From: Symbiodinium natans
Lineage: Eukaryota > Sar > Dinophyceae > Suessiales > Symbiodiniaceae
NCBI GenBank assembly: GCA_905221605.1
Contig: CAJNDS010002754.1
Span: forward strand, 231,887-292,004
Direction: 5' to 3'
Length of the DNA stretch: 60,118 bases
Of the stretch, positions 1-11,400 are shown in pieces. Every line of letters begins with the position of its first letter. Position 1 is the first letter of the stretch. A program made the translations under genes and the position numbers. The notes below the pieces were generated by a model. It ran no database searches, was not told the origin of the DNA, and worked only from the letters and a program-made list of their open reading frames with translations.

Positions 1-433
1 TGTGTGTGTGTGTGTGTGTTGTGTGGGTGTGTGTGTGTGTGTTGTGGTGTGTGTTGTGTGGTGTGTGTTGTGTGGTGTGTGTTGTGTGGTGTGTGTTGTG
101 TGGTGTGTGTTGTGTGGTGTGTGTTGTGTGGTGTGTTTTGTGTGGTGTGTGTTGTGTGGTGTGTGTTGTGTGGTGTCTGTGTTGTGGTGTGTGTGGTGTG
201 GTGTGTGTGTGTGTTGTGGTGTGTGTGTGCGGGGGAGTGTGGGTGGGGTGGGTGCGGTGTGAGCGTTGCGGGGAGTGAGCGTGTGGTGCGCGTGCTGCGT
301 GCGCGGGCGCGTGGACGTGCGCGTGAAAGTTGGCAGCGCGCGTGAGATGTGCGCGGCGTGAGTGAGTGCGCATGTGGCGTGTGCGTGCTTGCCGCCGCGT
401 GTGCGTGCGTGAGGTTCGGTTGCGGTGAGTTGC

Positions 434-466
<33 letters not shown>

Positions 467-540
467 GCGTGTGCGTGCGTGCGGGTGTGCGCGTGCGTGC
501 GGGTGTGCGGGTGTGCGGGTGTGCGGGTGTGCGGGCTGCC
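1..540. repeat. TG/GTGC simple and tandem repeats
   Basis: The window opens in (TG)n. From about 46 to 178 a 14-nt unit, GGTGTGTGTTGTGT, repeats head to tail with few changes. From about 425 to 540 the repeat shifts to GTGC and GTGCGGGTGTGC units. Open frames here translate only to Cys/Val/Gly low-complexity strings, so I call no gene. Confidence 0.95.
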
Positions 541-557
541 AAAGCCTCGGGGGCCCC

Positions 558-596
558 AGAATGTGAGAGAGAGAGACAGAGAGAGAGAGAGAGATT
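558..596. repeat. GA-rich microsatellite
   Basis: A short run of GAGAGAGACAGAGAGAGA-type sequence ends the repeat block at the left edge of the window. Confidence 0.85.
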
Positions 597-599
597 TGA

Positions 600-3500
600 G
601 ACAGTGTGTGCCTCGCTTGGCTTGTCCGAGTATGAGCGATAAAAAACTGCCAAAGCCTTCCAAGCCAGGGCCAGAACGATGCTCCAAACACTAAATACTT
701 GCATTTCCCAAAATGTGGTCCGTTTGTTTTAAGCTCACATATATTCGGCCATATGCCTATGCCGCCGAAAGCCCTCGCATGCAGCCATACACCAAATTCG
801 AAAGATACGACATCTGCAGACACTACAGATGGGAAGCTCCAACCCTCCACCCGGCATTTCAACTCAAGGATTTGCCTCGCCTGAAGATCGACGCCAGAAG
901 TGGTTGGTTCCCCGTTGAAGTGCTCTCCAAGGAGGTGGGGTAGTGGCTGTTCAGGACTTGATGCCGTTGGATTGTCCTGCAAACGGCGTGAGCCTTTGGG
1001 CCACGAGGTTCTGAAGTATGGATGCAGAGATATGGACTTCATTTCGGTGATGCAAAACGAGTTATCGTTTCTGCTGGCTCCAGAGTCTTGACCCGCGGAC
1101 GGGACCCATGCGGAGGCTGGCAGCTTTGTCCCTGGATGGGGCATCTGGTCAGTGGCCTGCTCGAACTTGGCTTCGAGGGCTCAGCTAGCATGAACCTTTC
1201 CCCTCCACAGAAATAGTCTTCCCTCAGTCCCGCTCTGCCGTTTGCAAAGCCAAGGATAGCAAAGAAGCATGGGTGGCAGTCTTCAAGCTTCTGGGCTGCC
1301 TTAAAGTCGTGGTCCGTGCAGAATCTCTGGTAGTCAATCTCTGGTGGCGATCATCAGATGAAGCAGCGTGTTGTGAAGCAAACCCCATGTCCCACGGCCG
1401 TCAAATCGAGAAGCGTGCCTAGAATGCCTCACAGAAAGACCTGCCTCCTGCACGCTCATATGAGCGCCTCCTATTCGCACGGGTGCGCAGTGCAGGTACG
1501 AAGGACACATTTGGCGCAAGTACATGCGCCGGAAGCTTGTCGTGAACTTCAGTTCGCCCGTGGGCCCTGCACCCCAATGCAAAGTTTAGCTGTCATTGCC
1601 CAGGCCCAGAGTCTTCTAGAACATTCAGGAAGCCAAGTCAGGGTCATGGCTTGAGGCCTAAACCAGGGGCCATTTTCTGCAGGAGTCCTTCTGGTGTCAT
1701 TGTCGCTGAGCATACATGTGTTGGAACGGGGCAGGGATACCCGCAATCTACAACACGAATGACAGATGCTTCTGTCACTCAAAACGCAGATGCCTCTGTC
1801 TGGTCGACCCCAGCCGGCCAGGGCCCCTCACCTTCTCTTCCTGTGAGGGATTCGAAGAACTTCCGCGAGACGACGAAGGCAGCCCCACCATTGGTCATCG
1901 AACTTAAGGCAGGGGACTGAATTCACCAGAGGTTTGGCAACACACTTGTAACATCTTGTAGCACTTTCTGGTTGTGTGATTCCGTCGGCTCAAAAAAACC
2001 GTAGCCAGGCCAGATCTGCATCTCCTTGGTGTGGAGCAGGTGCCGGCTGCCACTTGGACAACGGCTTGGGCTATTCGTTGTTGTTTTGTGCTGGCGTCAG
2101 GGTCTGGACAAACAGCAATGGCAGGGGAGTGGTGACATGTCGGCTGGGGTTCCAGGCCCCAAAGGTCCAATCCTGTGGAGACAGAGGCCATCCTGGTCAC
2201 AGCCCCTATGCCTAAGCGTTTTTCTGGGCTCAGGTCAGTGTTCAGATCCAGACAGCGAAGCAGACCCTGATGCAGGTGCGCTTCTGCCGAACCGAAGCCC
2301 CAAGCATCCCCAAGCTGTTCAATGCAAAAAGAGCGTCCAACGGCATCCCCGCAGGCTTTCGGAGTTTGACTCGATCGGGTGCATGGGGGGAAAGCCCGGT
2401 GCCGGGTGCAAGCATTCCAAACCCGGCATGTCTGACGCGTAAGGCACTTGCCCAGCTCCGACTTGCAGCTGTAGACTTTGTAAACGTCGTTTACCGGCCA
2501 GGAACAGGATCATTTGGGCACAGAACCGTGGGCTTGCATGACCGGGGGACAAGTCCCATGCCTTGGGTACTTATGCAACCAGTCATATGCCATATGCATA
2601 CACAGCTTTATCCTTTGCCAGGGATCGTGGAGCCACCGTCCGAGCAGGAAGACCCGGACTTCCTCATGGCCCGCCGGGACTTGCGGTTGAAGAGATATGC
2701 ATAACATCCCGCCACAAAGTGTTCCTCCCTACAAGATCACAAGCCGGGATTTCTGCCCTCCTCGCCTGGAGGTAGACATGAATTGCCCCATGGTGATGCT
2801 ACAGGGGGTCAGGGTTTGGGTTAGGATGGAGGACTGGCAGACGGATGCTCGAATTCCTCTGTAAACTTCGAAGCCGCGGATTGTTTCTACAGGTGCGCGA
2901 GTTGAAGTATCATCTCCAGCTTGTCTCGCCGGTGGTGGGCATGGCACGCAAGACGCAGTCGGGCTGCAACGAAGCATGTCACGTCGCCTTTGAGGGCGCA
3001 GGTTCGAGCAGTCGAGGCTTCGGATCTTGGGAGCTAGCCGGGCTGAGAATTTGGCTGGGAGGCGGTGAACAAGTTACTCAGCACTGTTGTCCCAACGTTA
3101 CGCGGTAGCGGCCCAAAGGATAGCAAAACAATCGCCGCTGCACGCGGTGGGTTGTGGCGCTGAAGATCTGGGAAAGTCGACTGATGTTGACGGTGTTGGA
3201 GTCATCACATGAACCCGACGGCCTCCTGAATATATGTTTCCGCATCCCCATTCCTTCTCTGCGAAATGCCGAGACCCAATCCCAGGAAACTCTGCAAATG
3301 CCGGGATCGGATCAAGAACTTCGACTATGGCCTCTCCTCTGTGGATGCTCAGACTTTCCGAGATGTTGATTGCAGAGGGCGGAGTGAGCTCTGCACCAGC
3401 CCTCCAAACTAGGGCCCGTTGACCGTTGGACTTTTGGAGATGCTTAGGTACTAAGTTAGGAGGTTCCGAATCTGCTCTAGAATGTACAATCAGGGAGATT

Positions 3501-6500
3501 GGTGTCCCTTTTTGAGGACCCGGCGCGTAGTCAGGAACGATGCTATTGTACATTGTAGAACTCTAACCTTCTGGTGTTGAGCGCGTTGGGCGCCAACTCG
3601 CATCTTGTGTTTCATCGTCGAGTAATGTCAAACTTAAAGATTGTTTTCGATTACCGTGCTCTCTCATTAAAAAGTCTTGGGCTCAATGCTAGCTCATCTG
3701 ACCATCAGGACACGATGGGCAATCTATGCACGGAAGTTCAGTGGTGGCTGCAGGCCGGGAACGTGCGCGCGATGACGGGCAGAGTTCCTAGAGACCCTCG
3801 CATCTCAGTCTAACACGGTCTTGGCTTCTGCCGTGAAGCGGGTTTTAGACGTGGGAGCTCACACAAGAGCCCGTGCAGCGGCCTCTTTTCGGCCGGGGCT
3901 CAGCGGAACCGACAAGCCATATCGGATAACCTTGTACCAGTCACTGCCTGTGGCCACGGAAGTTACTTTCTTGGGACATGTCCTAGTCTTCCGGTCTTCC
4001 GATGTACAGCCTCTTAACAAAGTCGGTGGCATTTCATGAAATACGACGAGTGTGCTTCGGGGGAAGTCTGCTCAAATCGGTTTTGAAGAGGAAGGTGCGA
4101 GACCGAATCCAATCGAGCCGTCGATGCCACACCTTCGCAGTGCCTTGTGCTCTGATTCCATGACTTGTTCACCTACAACCAACACATCTCCAAACCTATC
4201 TCAGCTCTGCCCTACCCAACGAAGCTCGTTGGGCCTGCGACTCCCAAATGCTTCAACCCATGCCAGGATGAAGCTGCGCAGAACCACTACGATGGTGCCC
4301 ACGTTAACTGGGACAAGCTCCTGGCGGTGTGGGATCATTTGCGGCCCGGTTTGTGTTGGCGGCTGTGCTAGTTTCTGATTTTAGCAGAGAAAATCTCGCA
4401 AGAGCTCCTTGCCCTGTAGGGCCCAAACGAACTTGAAGGCCCCAGCTCAGCTCGGCTTTCCAACGGAGGATGTAGTTTCCATTAATTTGTCTGTTCGTTG
4501 TTTTTGCTTCACTTTTGTTTTGTTAATCGTTTTTGGATCTCTGGTCCCGTCGTCCTCGAAAGATTGTGGCATGATCATTCTTTGAGTGCCCAGTTCGCGC
4601 AGTCCCTGTCATGTCGAAGGGTGACATGGCGTTGATTGATTCGACTGGCATTCCTGTTCCGATTGCGAGACCATGGACGCGGGCGTGTTTGACGCCGACT
4701 GTGATTCCCTATGCATTGGCAGATGCCGCGCGACTGGCTGTGGGCTGTATTCCTGAGACATTGTCTAGAGTGGAGCAAGGCTTGAATGTGCTTGAGTTGC
4801 GTGGAGTGTCGATTTCCCAAGAAGAAAGTCTCCTTTTGTGTTCCTTTTGTGTTCCTTTTGTGAAATGTAGGGTTCTTCTTGGAAAATCGAGGGGCGACAG
4901 ATATTTCAAACATGCAGACAGTGTTTTTGTAATCAATCTACGGCCAAAAAGGGGGTTCTGCAGGGCAAGATGTATGAAGAAAATAGCCGCGATTCAGCAT
5001 CAACACATCGAGGAATCGAGGTGTTCATAGTGGATTTCAAGGCACGGGTTTTCCTACGAGAAAAAAGGCCTTCTCTTGGTAAAATGTGAAAAGCAGAGTT
5101 TTTTCCAACCTGGTAAGACAAGTTTCCAGCGCTGGAAGATGGTCCCCTAGGTCCCTAGGTTTCGGAGTTCTGCAAGCACGAGCTCGCTTGAAGAGGTTGA
5201 GCTTCCACATCGAGGAGTTGCTGGACGCCGGGTTCGAGCCCGATACTGTCAAGGACACGTGGGTTTGGCAGAGACTTTGGGGACTGGGGCGTTCCGGTTA
5301 TCTACAAATAATGTGGGAGCATGTGGCGGCCTGAGCCTAAAGCGTCGAGCCTGGGAGCCCCAAATCCGATCTCCAAATGAGCCAGAGTAGTTGGGACAGT
5401 CTACATGGGGCTGGTGTTGTCGATTCAGACCAGATTCAAAAAATGTTACTTATAGCAGGCTTTCGAATTCGAAAGCTCTAGGCTTTGGACAGCACTCTTT
5501 GGCCGCTGAAGCTCCAAGCCCGAGCCTGTGCGCGTGTGCAGGCGGGCGGATAGGCGGGCGGTGGCTGTGGGTGGGTGAGCGGGCGCGTCACTATCTTTTC
5601 ATAACATGCACATACTTACACTTTGTTGCGCTTGCATCTGCACGGCTTTACGAGCGGGTCAGAATAACGGATATCGGGCAAAGCAGCTCCAAGCTTCTGC
5701 TGGACGTGTAAACAGGACACGAGCATTGGGGATCTTGGGGATCAATTCGCAAAGGTTGAGTATGAACTTGTTAATTCAACACATGTGCCCCGACGTCGGA
5801 GGACTTCCTGGATGGATGTCTGCGGTATCAGGCTGACTGGCGTCACAGGGGGCCGGCCAAGGGGGGGTTTTGACTTTAAGGCTGACGCCTAGCAGCCCTA
5901 GCAAAAATAGCTCAGGCTTGCGGGCCCTTAGGTGGGGGGGAAGGATGTGCTTGCGGATGCTATGGGGCTTGCACCCATATTGGAGGCTTATAAAATAAGG
6001 TTGGGCATCTTTAATTTAAGGGGCTTCGGGCCTACTTTCAGGTGGGCAACCGCTCGCACGTGAAGCAGCTCATCGCCATGGCGGACACAGTGGCGATCTG
6101 AGGGGCCAAAACCTAAGATCTGGAGCGTGGTGACTTGGCTGAGCTGGACCACAAGCAACACCTGGGGGGACATGAGAGATTCAGGTTCTGAGATACTTGG
6201 GATGCACATATCCTAAGCTTCAACAGCTACGGTGCCAGCACGGCAGTTGCCAGAATTCGATGGACATGTGACATGGAGGAAGGCATACTCAGAGGGAACT
6301 CACTCTCTAAACCAAGACGCATGGTCTTGGGAATCGGGCTAGCTTCTCAAAGACCCTCGTAGCCTTCGCTCAGCACGGATTCCAAAAAGGAACACCGAGC
6401 TTGGAGCATCTCCGTGCACAGAGGCGTGTAATTCGAAGACTTCCATCTGCTGCCTGTGAGCACTAGGGAAGAGGCTGGCAGGCTTCAGGACCAGGACCAA

Positions 6501-7990
6501 TGCAGGCCACCTGCGAGAGTTTCCCCTTTCCCAGTTTCCTTGGAAAAAATTCAAGTTCGTCGTGGTTTGAAGAAAGGTATATGGTTACTTAGTTCTAGCA
6601 TTGCAGCCACGATCCTCCAATCATCCCATCCTCTGTTGTCTGCTGCGAGGCAAAGACCGACGAAGCTAAAGAGCCCAAAGCGCAGCCACTGCTTCCACAT
6701 GAATCAAAGTTTGGAGATGAGATTTGTCACACTGAGTGCAAGCTCACAGATGGCAGGTCACACCGCACTGAAACGTAGAATCCCGACCTGGGATGCGACG
6801 CAAGGCATGCAACCTTTGTCATGTCAGCAGAAATCAACAGAGAGTGTTTGTCGCTCCTGGTGATGTCAAGCGCACCACTGCGCGTGTGCAGGTCTTGAAA
6901 AGAACTGCCGTGGTGTGTGTATCAGTTCGATGGTCCGTCCATGGGTTGGAGCCTAGGGAGAATGCTAGTGCTAGTGTTAAAGCTTCCTAGATTTCCGAAA
7001 GCCCAGCAATGAGCGTGGTCGATGAAATAGACGTTGGAGGCAATTTTTGTTGTGTGGTTTCTCAGTTCCACCCAGTTGGACAGGGCCGTGAGACAGGTCA
7101 TCAATGACTGATGACTTCCAGGACTCCCCGGACGCACTAGGAATCGCCAAGATATCAAATCATCGAGTCCTGGTCAGCCTGGTGCCCTTGAGCACGGCGA
7201 CACGGGAGAGTTCCTGAGCGAAGTGCTGCCGACTTCGACAGCGGCAGCCTTCGCACATATCCGCAGCCTCGAAGGTGGCCTTCAACGTGTCCCACATGTG
7301 CCTCCGTATGTCCTTATGTCACGAAGGTTAGGATGTTACCCAATGCAGCCGAATGGCGGTGCTGTGGACTGAGGCCAGTGCTCGGATTGTTCCTGTCTCA
7401 AAGAAATAATAGCTTCTGCATCCAATGCGCCAAACGGCAACAGCGAGTGCTCTCGCCTGATAGCTGCGAGATCCCGAGAACAAACTTTATCTTGCGTAGG
7501 ATCATGTGCACCCTATGGCCCTATCATGTTTGTTGGATCCTTTCGAGTTCTAGGTGAAAGTTGTTCTTGTGGATACCCAGCTTGTCCACGATGCGGCGCA
7601 CGCCTGATGCAACATGGCAGCGGCACTGGTCGAAATGTTGAATCCAAGTTTCAGTAGTCTGTGGTCACCCGTCTGCGTCCATCGCCGCTGATCCACGCTT
7701 TCCGACGAACCCCGCGTTAAAAGCTTCTTCTGGTTTCACGTCCCACGGACATCCGAGCCTCCACGGTGCGCGCTAGCGGCCGCTAGCGATCTCCTGCCTC
7801 TCAGGTGCCTGCCTCCGCCTCCTCAACGCCGCAGCCGCCCCTGGCGCCAACAGCACGCCTGCATGGGCTTTCAGGGGCTCAGGATGATCGGGATCATGGT
7901 TACGGTCGATTCCATCAATGTCGACATCTTCTAGCAACTGAGTGCTTCGTACAGCTCTCTGCCTGTAGTTCTGTGCAGCAGTCGCTTTTT
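600..7990. other. No recognised gene; scattered short ORFs
   Basis: I see no conserved domain or phase-compatible exon chain in this stretch. The open frames are under 150 codons, many start with non-ATG codons, and they overlap on both strands as expected by chance. It may hold introns or exons of an unrecognised gene. The most coding-like piece is listed separately at 5086-5334. Confidence 0.5.
5086..5334 (+). CDS. Hypothetical exon-like fragment
   Basis: This open frame of about 82 codons includes a segment reading LLDAGFEPDTVKD. It resembles one unit of the L-x-x-AGF-x-x-x-x-L-K repeats common in predicted dinoflagellate proteins, but only one unit is present. The same DNA (near 5231-5245) contains GGGTTCGAGCCCG, which mimics a tRNA B box. 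No acceptor stem pairs around it, so I prefer a coding or chance explanation. No neighbouring exon was found. Confidence 0.22.
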   Translation: MKSRVFSNLVRQVSSAGRWSPRSLGFGVLQARARLKRLSFHIEELLDAGFEPDTVKDTWVWQRLWGLGRSGYLQIMWEHVAA

Positions 7991-8025
7991 TTCTAGGGAG
8001 GGGGCCGGGGTAGAGGAGGACAAGA

Positions 8026-8405
8026 ACAAAATGAAGAGAAACAACAACAATAACAATAGCAATAGCAATAAGAACAAGAACAAGAGCAACAGCAAGAGCA
8101 AGAGCAAGAACAAGAACAAGAACAACAATTATTTTACTTCGAACATCCCCACCCTCTCTTGGTAGAGATACTCTGGGGTTGGGCACTCCAGGGACGCTCT
8201 GGGACTGGGCACTCCGGGGTTGGGCACTCCAGGGAGACTCTGGGGTTGGGCACTCAAGGGAGACTCTGAGGCTGGGCACTCCGGGACACTCTGGGTTGGG
8301 CACTCCAGAAAAAACTCTGGGAAAGAAGAAGAAGAAGAAGAGCGCCAACAACGCCAACAACAGCGCCAACAACAAAGCCAATCACAACGCCAACAACAAC
8401 AGCGT
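8026..8405. repeat. Compound satellite: AAC/AAG tract, 24-34 nt minisatellite, GCCAACAAC tract
   Basis: Three repeat types sit side by side. Positions 8026-8130 are AACAAT/AAGAGC-type trinucleotide-rich DNA. Positions 8172-8312 are about six copies of a unit like TGGGCACTCCAGGGAGACTC with length variants. Positions 8323-8402 are GAA followed by GCCAACAACA units. Long frames on the minus strand encode only Leu/Ala/Val or Val-Pro-Asn-Pro repeats and are by-products of the repeats. Confidence 0.9.
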
Positions 8406-8499
8406 TCATTCACACGCAGCAGAGAGAGTATGCTGTTGGTCGTCCCGTTCTTATCTGTTGCAAGTGCCGCATTCTTTGACTGGCTGAGACATTTCACAT

Positions 8500-11400
8500 G
8501 AAGGGCGTCAAGTATGGCTTTAACAGGACTTTCTAGAGCGATCATGTGCGAGATCCAGCTGTAAGTCCATGTCCTGGGCATCAACAATTTTCCCCGGTCC
8601 GCCTGTGGCCAGCCACCCCCGGGGGGCGTTCGGTCCAAGAGGACTCGTGTTCACCACCTACCAGTGGTGGGAGCGCCCTACGACGCCTGTATGTGGGGAG
8701 TGTCCGGTGGAGCGGACGAGCGGGCCCCAGTCGATCTACCCATCCCAAGAGGAGGCCAAGTACACTGCCCCGCCCTGTTGTGTGGTGGCACGACGGCTGG
8801 CAGCAACCAGCCGCTTTTCAACTCCATGAGAGCCTCCCCCCGCGGACTCCCCCTTGCAGTCACCAACTTCAATTATTGCCATGCTCAGTTTCCTGTGAGC
8901 GCGTTGGGAATTCAGCGCCTTACGTGATTCCACAGGGACGTGCCTGGGCGGTGTCACAGTGTAACAAGATGTAACAAGCCCTCTTTCGTTCGGGACCTCT
9001 CGAGCGGTGGATTGTGCGCAGCAGGAAGGACAAAGTAGTGTTCGTCATATCGCTTTGTGCTGTTTGAAAGGTTTTATTCGCAAGAAACATTCCTGTTCAA
9101 CAGTTCTCGTGCCTGTGCAAAAAACATACGTTGAAGTACCTCTGCATGCCGAAGTAGCAATGCGAAGTACGCCTGTGGACCTTGGGTTCTTTACAAAAAA
9201 AAAGAAGGTTTCATCTGCAACTGCACCATTGCTCAACCAAAGACAGGCCACAGCTGGGCAGTGCGTCCAGGCCGCGGCCACCCCTCAGTCGGCATCTAAG
9301 GATGGATTTGTCTTGTGCCATGACGGCAAAGTTTAAGTGAGGGATGGGGACAAGCTTTGGTGAATCAGGCTGCTGCGCGCGATGTATCTACACTAGACTT
9401 AGGGCCGCCGTTCCAGCAGCCAAGTTTGGAAGGAAAGCAACCAACGGCAGCTTCAACCACCCGACAGTACTGGTGCCAACGGTGTTCCTGGTCATTTCAG
9501 CTGCTTGTTGCTGTACTAGACCCGACACGGGACGCAGCCTCACACATTCTCACATGCACAAATTGTGCTTCGAAAGCCTGAGGGCACAAAACCCTCTCTC
9601 TCTCTCTCTCTCGTTCTTCCCTACCTCCCTCCTCTCAATTCTCAACCGCAACGAATGACGCAAGTCTTGCAATGTTGAGGCTGAATTTGCGCAAACGGCA
9701 CGGATATTCTGCTTATCTGGCGGATAGCCGTCCTCGGCACTCTGTTAGCAAGCCGAAGCGTCCTGTTGTAGCATGTGGCCCACAATCCCAGAGAGTGCAG
9801 AGTCACAATTCCCCTATGCGACATGTGCAAGATGGAAGCGCTTCTGTCAAAACCGAATCAACGCTTTTCCCTCAGGTTAACAGTTTGTCAAGGCCTGTGA
9901 TAAATCGAAACGCTTCATGATAAAAGGAATCAGCTAGATGCCGCTCCTCTGCGTGCCGATCGATCGCCTTTCTCGTTGCACGACCGAAGCGTGTGCGAAG
10001 ACAATGAGTTCCATGCCCAAGGCTTTTCTCATACGCTGCCTAGGCCGCACTGCTGCTCCACGTGGGGGGGAGGGGGGCGTTTTTTTCTTTGCACCGTGGC
10101 CTCTGTCCTTCCGTTGCAGAAGGGGCACGGCGCTGAGAACAGCTAGAGCCGCTAGAGCGCGCAGCTGTGAAGGTATAGTCGCTGTATAGTCTAGGAATGT
10201 CTATAGTATAGCAAATGAAGGATGTCTCGTCCGGCATCTATGCGATTTGCAGATGATCCTTCCAAGCCAGCGAATCCATCCGAATTCCTTTCCTCTTGCG
10301 ACCCCAGAACACCTGAGAACGAGGTCGCGTACAGGTAGTGGGCAGGCAGGGCATGGCTCTGACTTTCGGATTCAGGATCAGGGGTACCAAGTTGTCCAAC
10401 TTTGCAGGTCTTTCCATTGAGAGCACCCGTTCGCAAGGAACATGCTGCTATGTTCCTTGCACGTACCACATCCGAAGTCCGGTCCAGCTCACCAACCTTC
10501 CAAATCTTATGTGACCTGGGGGAGCTCTGTGACAGGCCGGCACGGGCACCCCACAGCCTGCGCCACCGCAATTGGCCTGCATAAGGCGCGGTCCAGTGTT
10601 TTTTCCGGCTTCGAAGACTGCAGTAACATACTGCGACCGCAGCGGCGGGAGCATTTGCCCGACAGTCTCCCTTCAGCATCTGTGGCAGTCGATCTGCGTC
10701 CTGGATCGAGATGCGACCAATGTGAGTACTTGCTGGTTCTTGCAGCTGCGTTGCACGTGCGATGCATAGTTTGCAATGGGACCAGTTGCATTCCTTTAAG
10801 AGGCCAGTCTTGGTGCCTGTGGCCCGGACCCCCCCAGCGAACGCCACGCCGGAGCCTGGGTGAATCCGGGATGGTGGAGGGTTTCTGCTTGGTCTTGGGC
10901 TGCTTCAGCATACCCCGTTTATGATCCGTTGCTCGCAAAGTTCGGGAGCAGCCTTAGCAGCCCAGGAGGTGCCCACGGTAAAGTCCTGGAGTTTGCAGGG
11001 GTTGAGCATTGACTCACTGACCCTGTTAGCCCTGAAAGATCCTGAACGCCCTCAGGCTCAAGTCGCCGGCTGCCATGACACCGGCCCCCGCGATGCCGGC
11101 GTTCAATGCCTGGGCCTCGGGTTGTGGAGTTTAAGGCACTGTTGCAGAATGCGACATCCAGGCTGATGATCCTGAGACGCACTTCCGGTTTAAGATTACA
11201 GATTGTGTCTGGGTTGAAGTACGGCTGTGCAGCTCGCATCTGATCAAGGCTTAGGGTGGTGAGTAAGTTTTCACCTTTTCGCTGTATTTGGGAGCGGACA
11301 GCATGTTTTTCAGACCTTCCCGTGCCTAAGGCTGCGCAGGCCGTCCCCATGCGGTGCACAGTCGGGTCCGTTGGCCCGAGACCTTGGAGGTTTACTTGTG

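Noticed and set aside
1980-2020. Possible relict dinoflagellate spliced leader (CCGTAGCCA near GGCTCAA)
   Set aside because: The two matching pieces are short and in the wrong order for the 22-nt leader.
7773-8381. 202-codon minus-strand ORF
   Set aside because: It is composed of satellite-encoded Leu/Ala/Val and Pro-repeat strings.
10700-10790. LSD1-type zinc finger in a frame reading CDQCEYLL...VRCIVC
   Set aside because: The spacing between the two CxxC pairs is one residue short of the family pattern, and the segment contains GTGAGT and TTGCAG splice-like sites, so the match is probably fortuitous.
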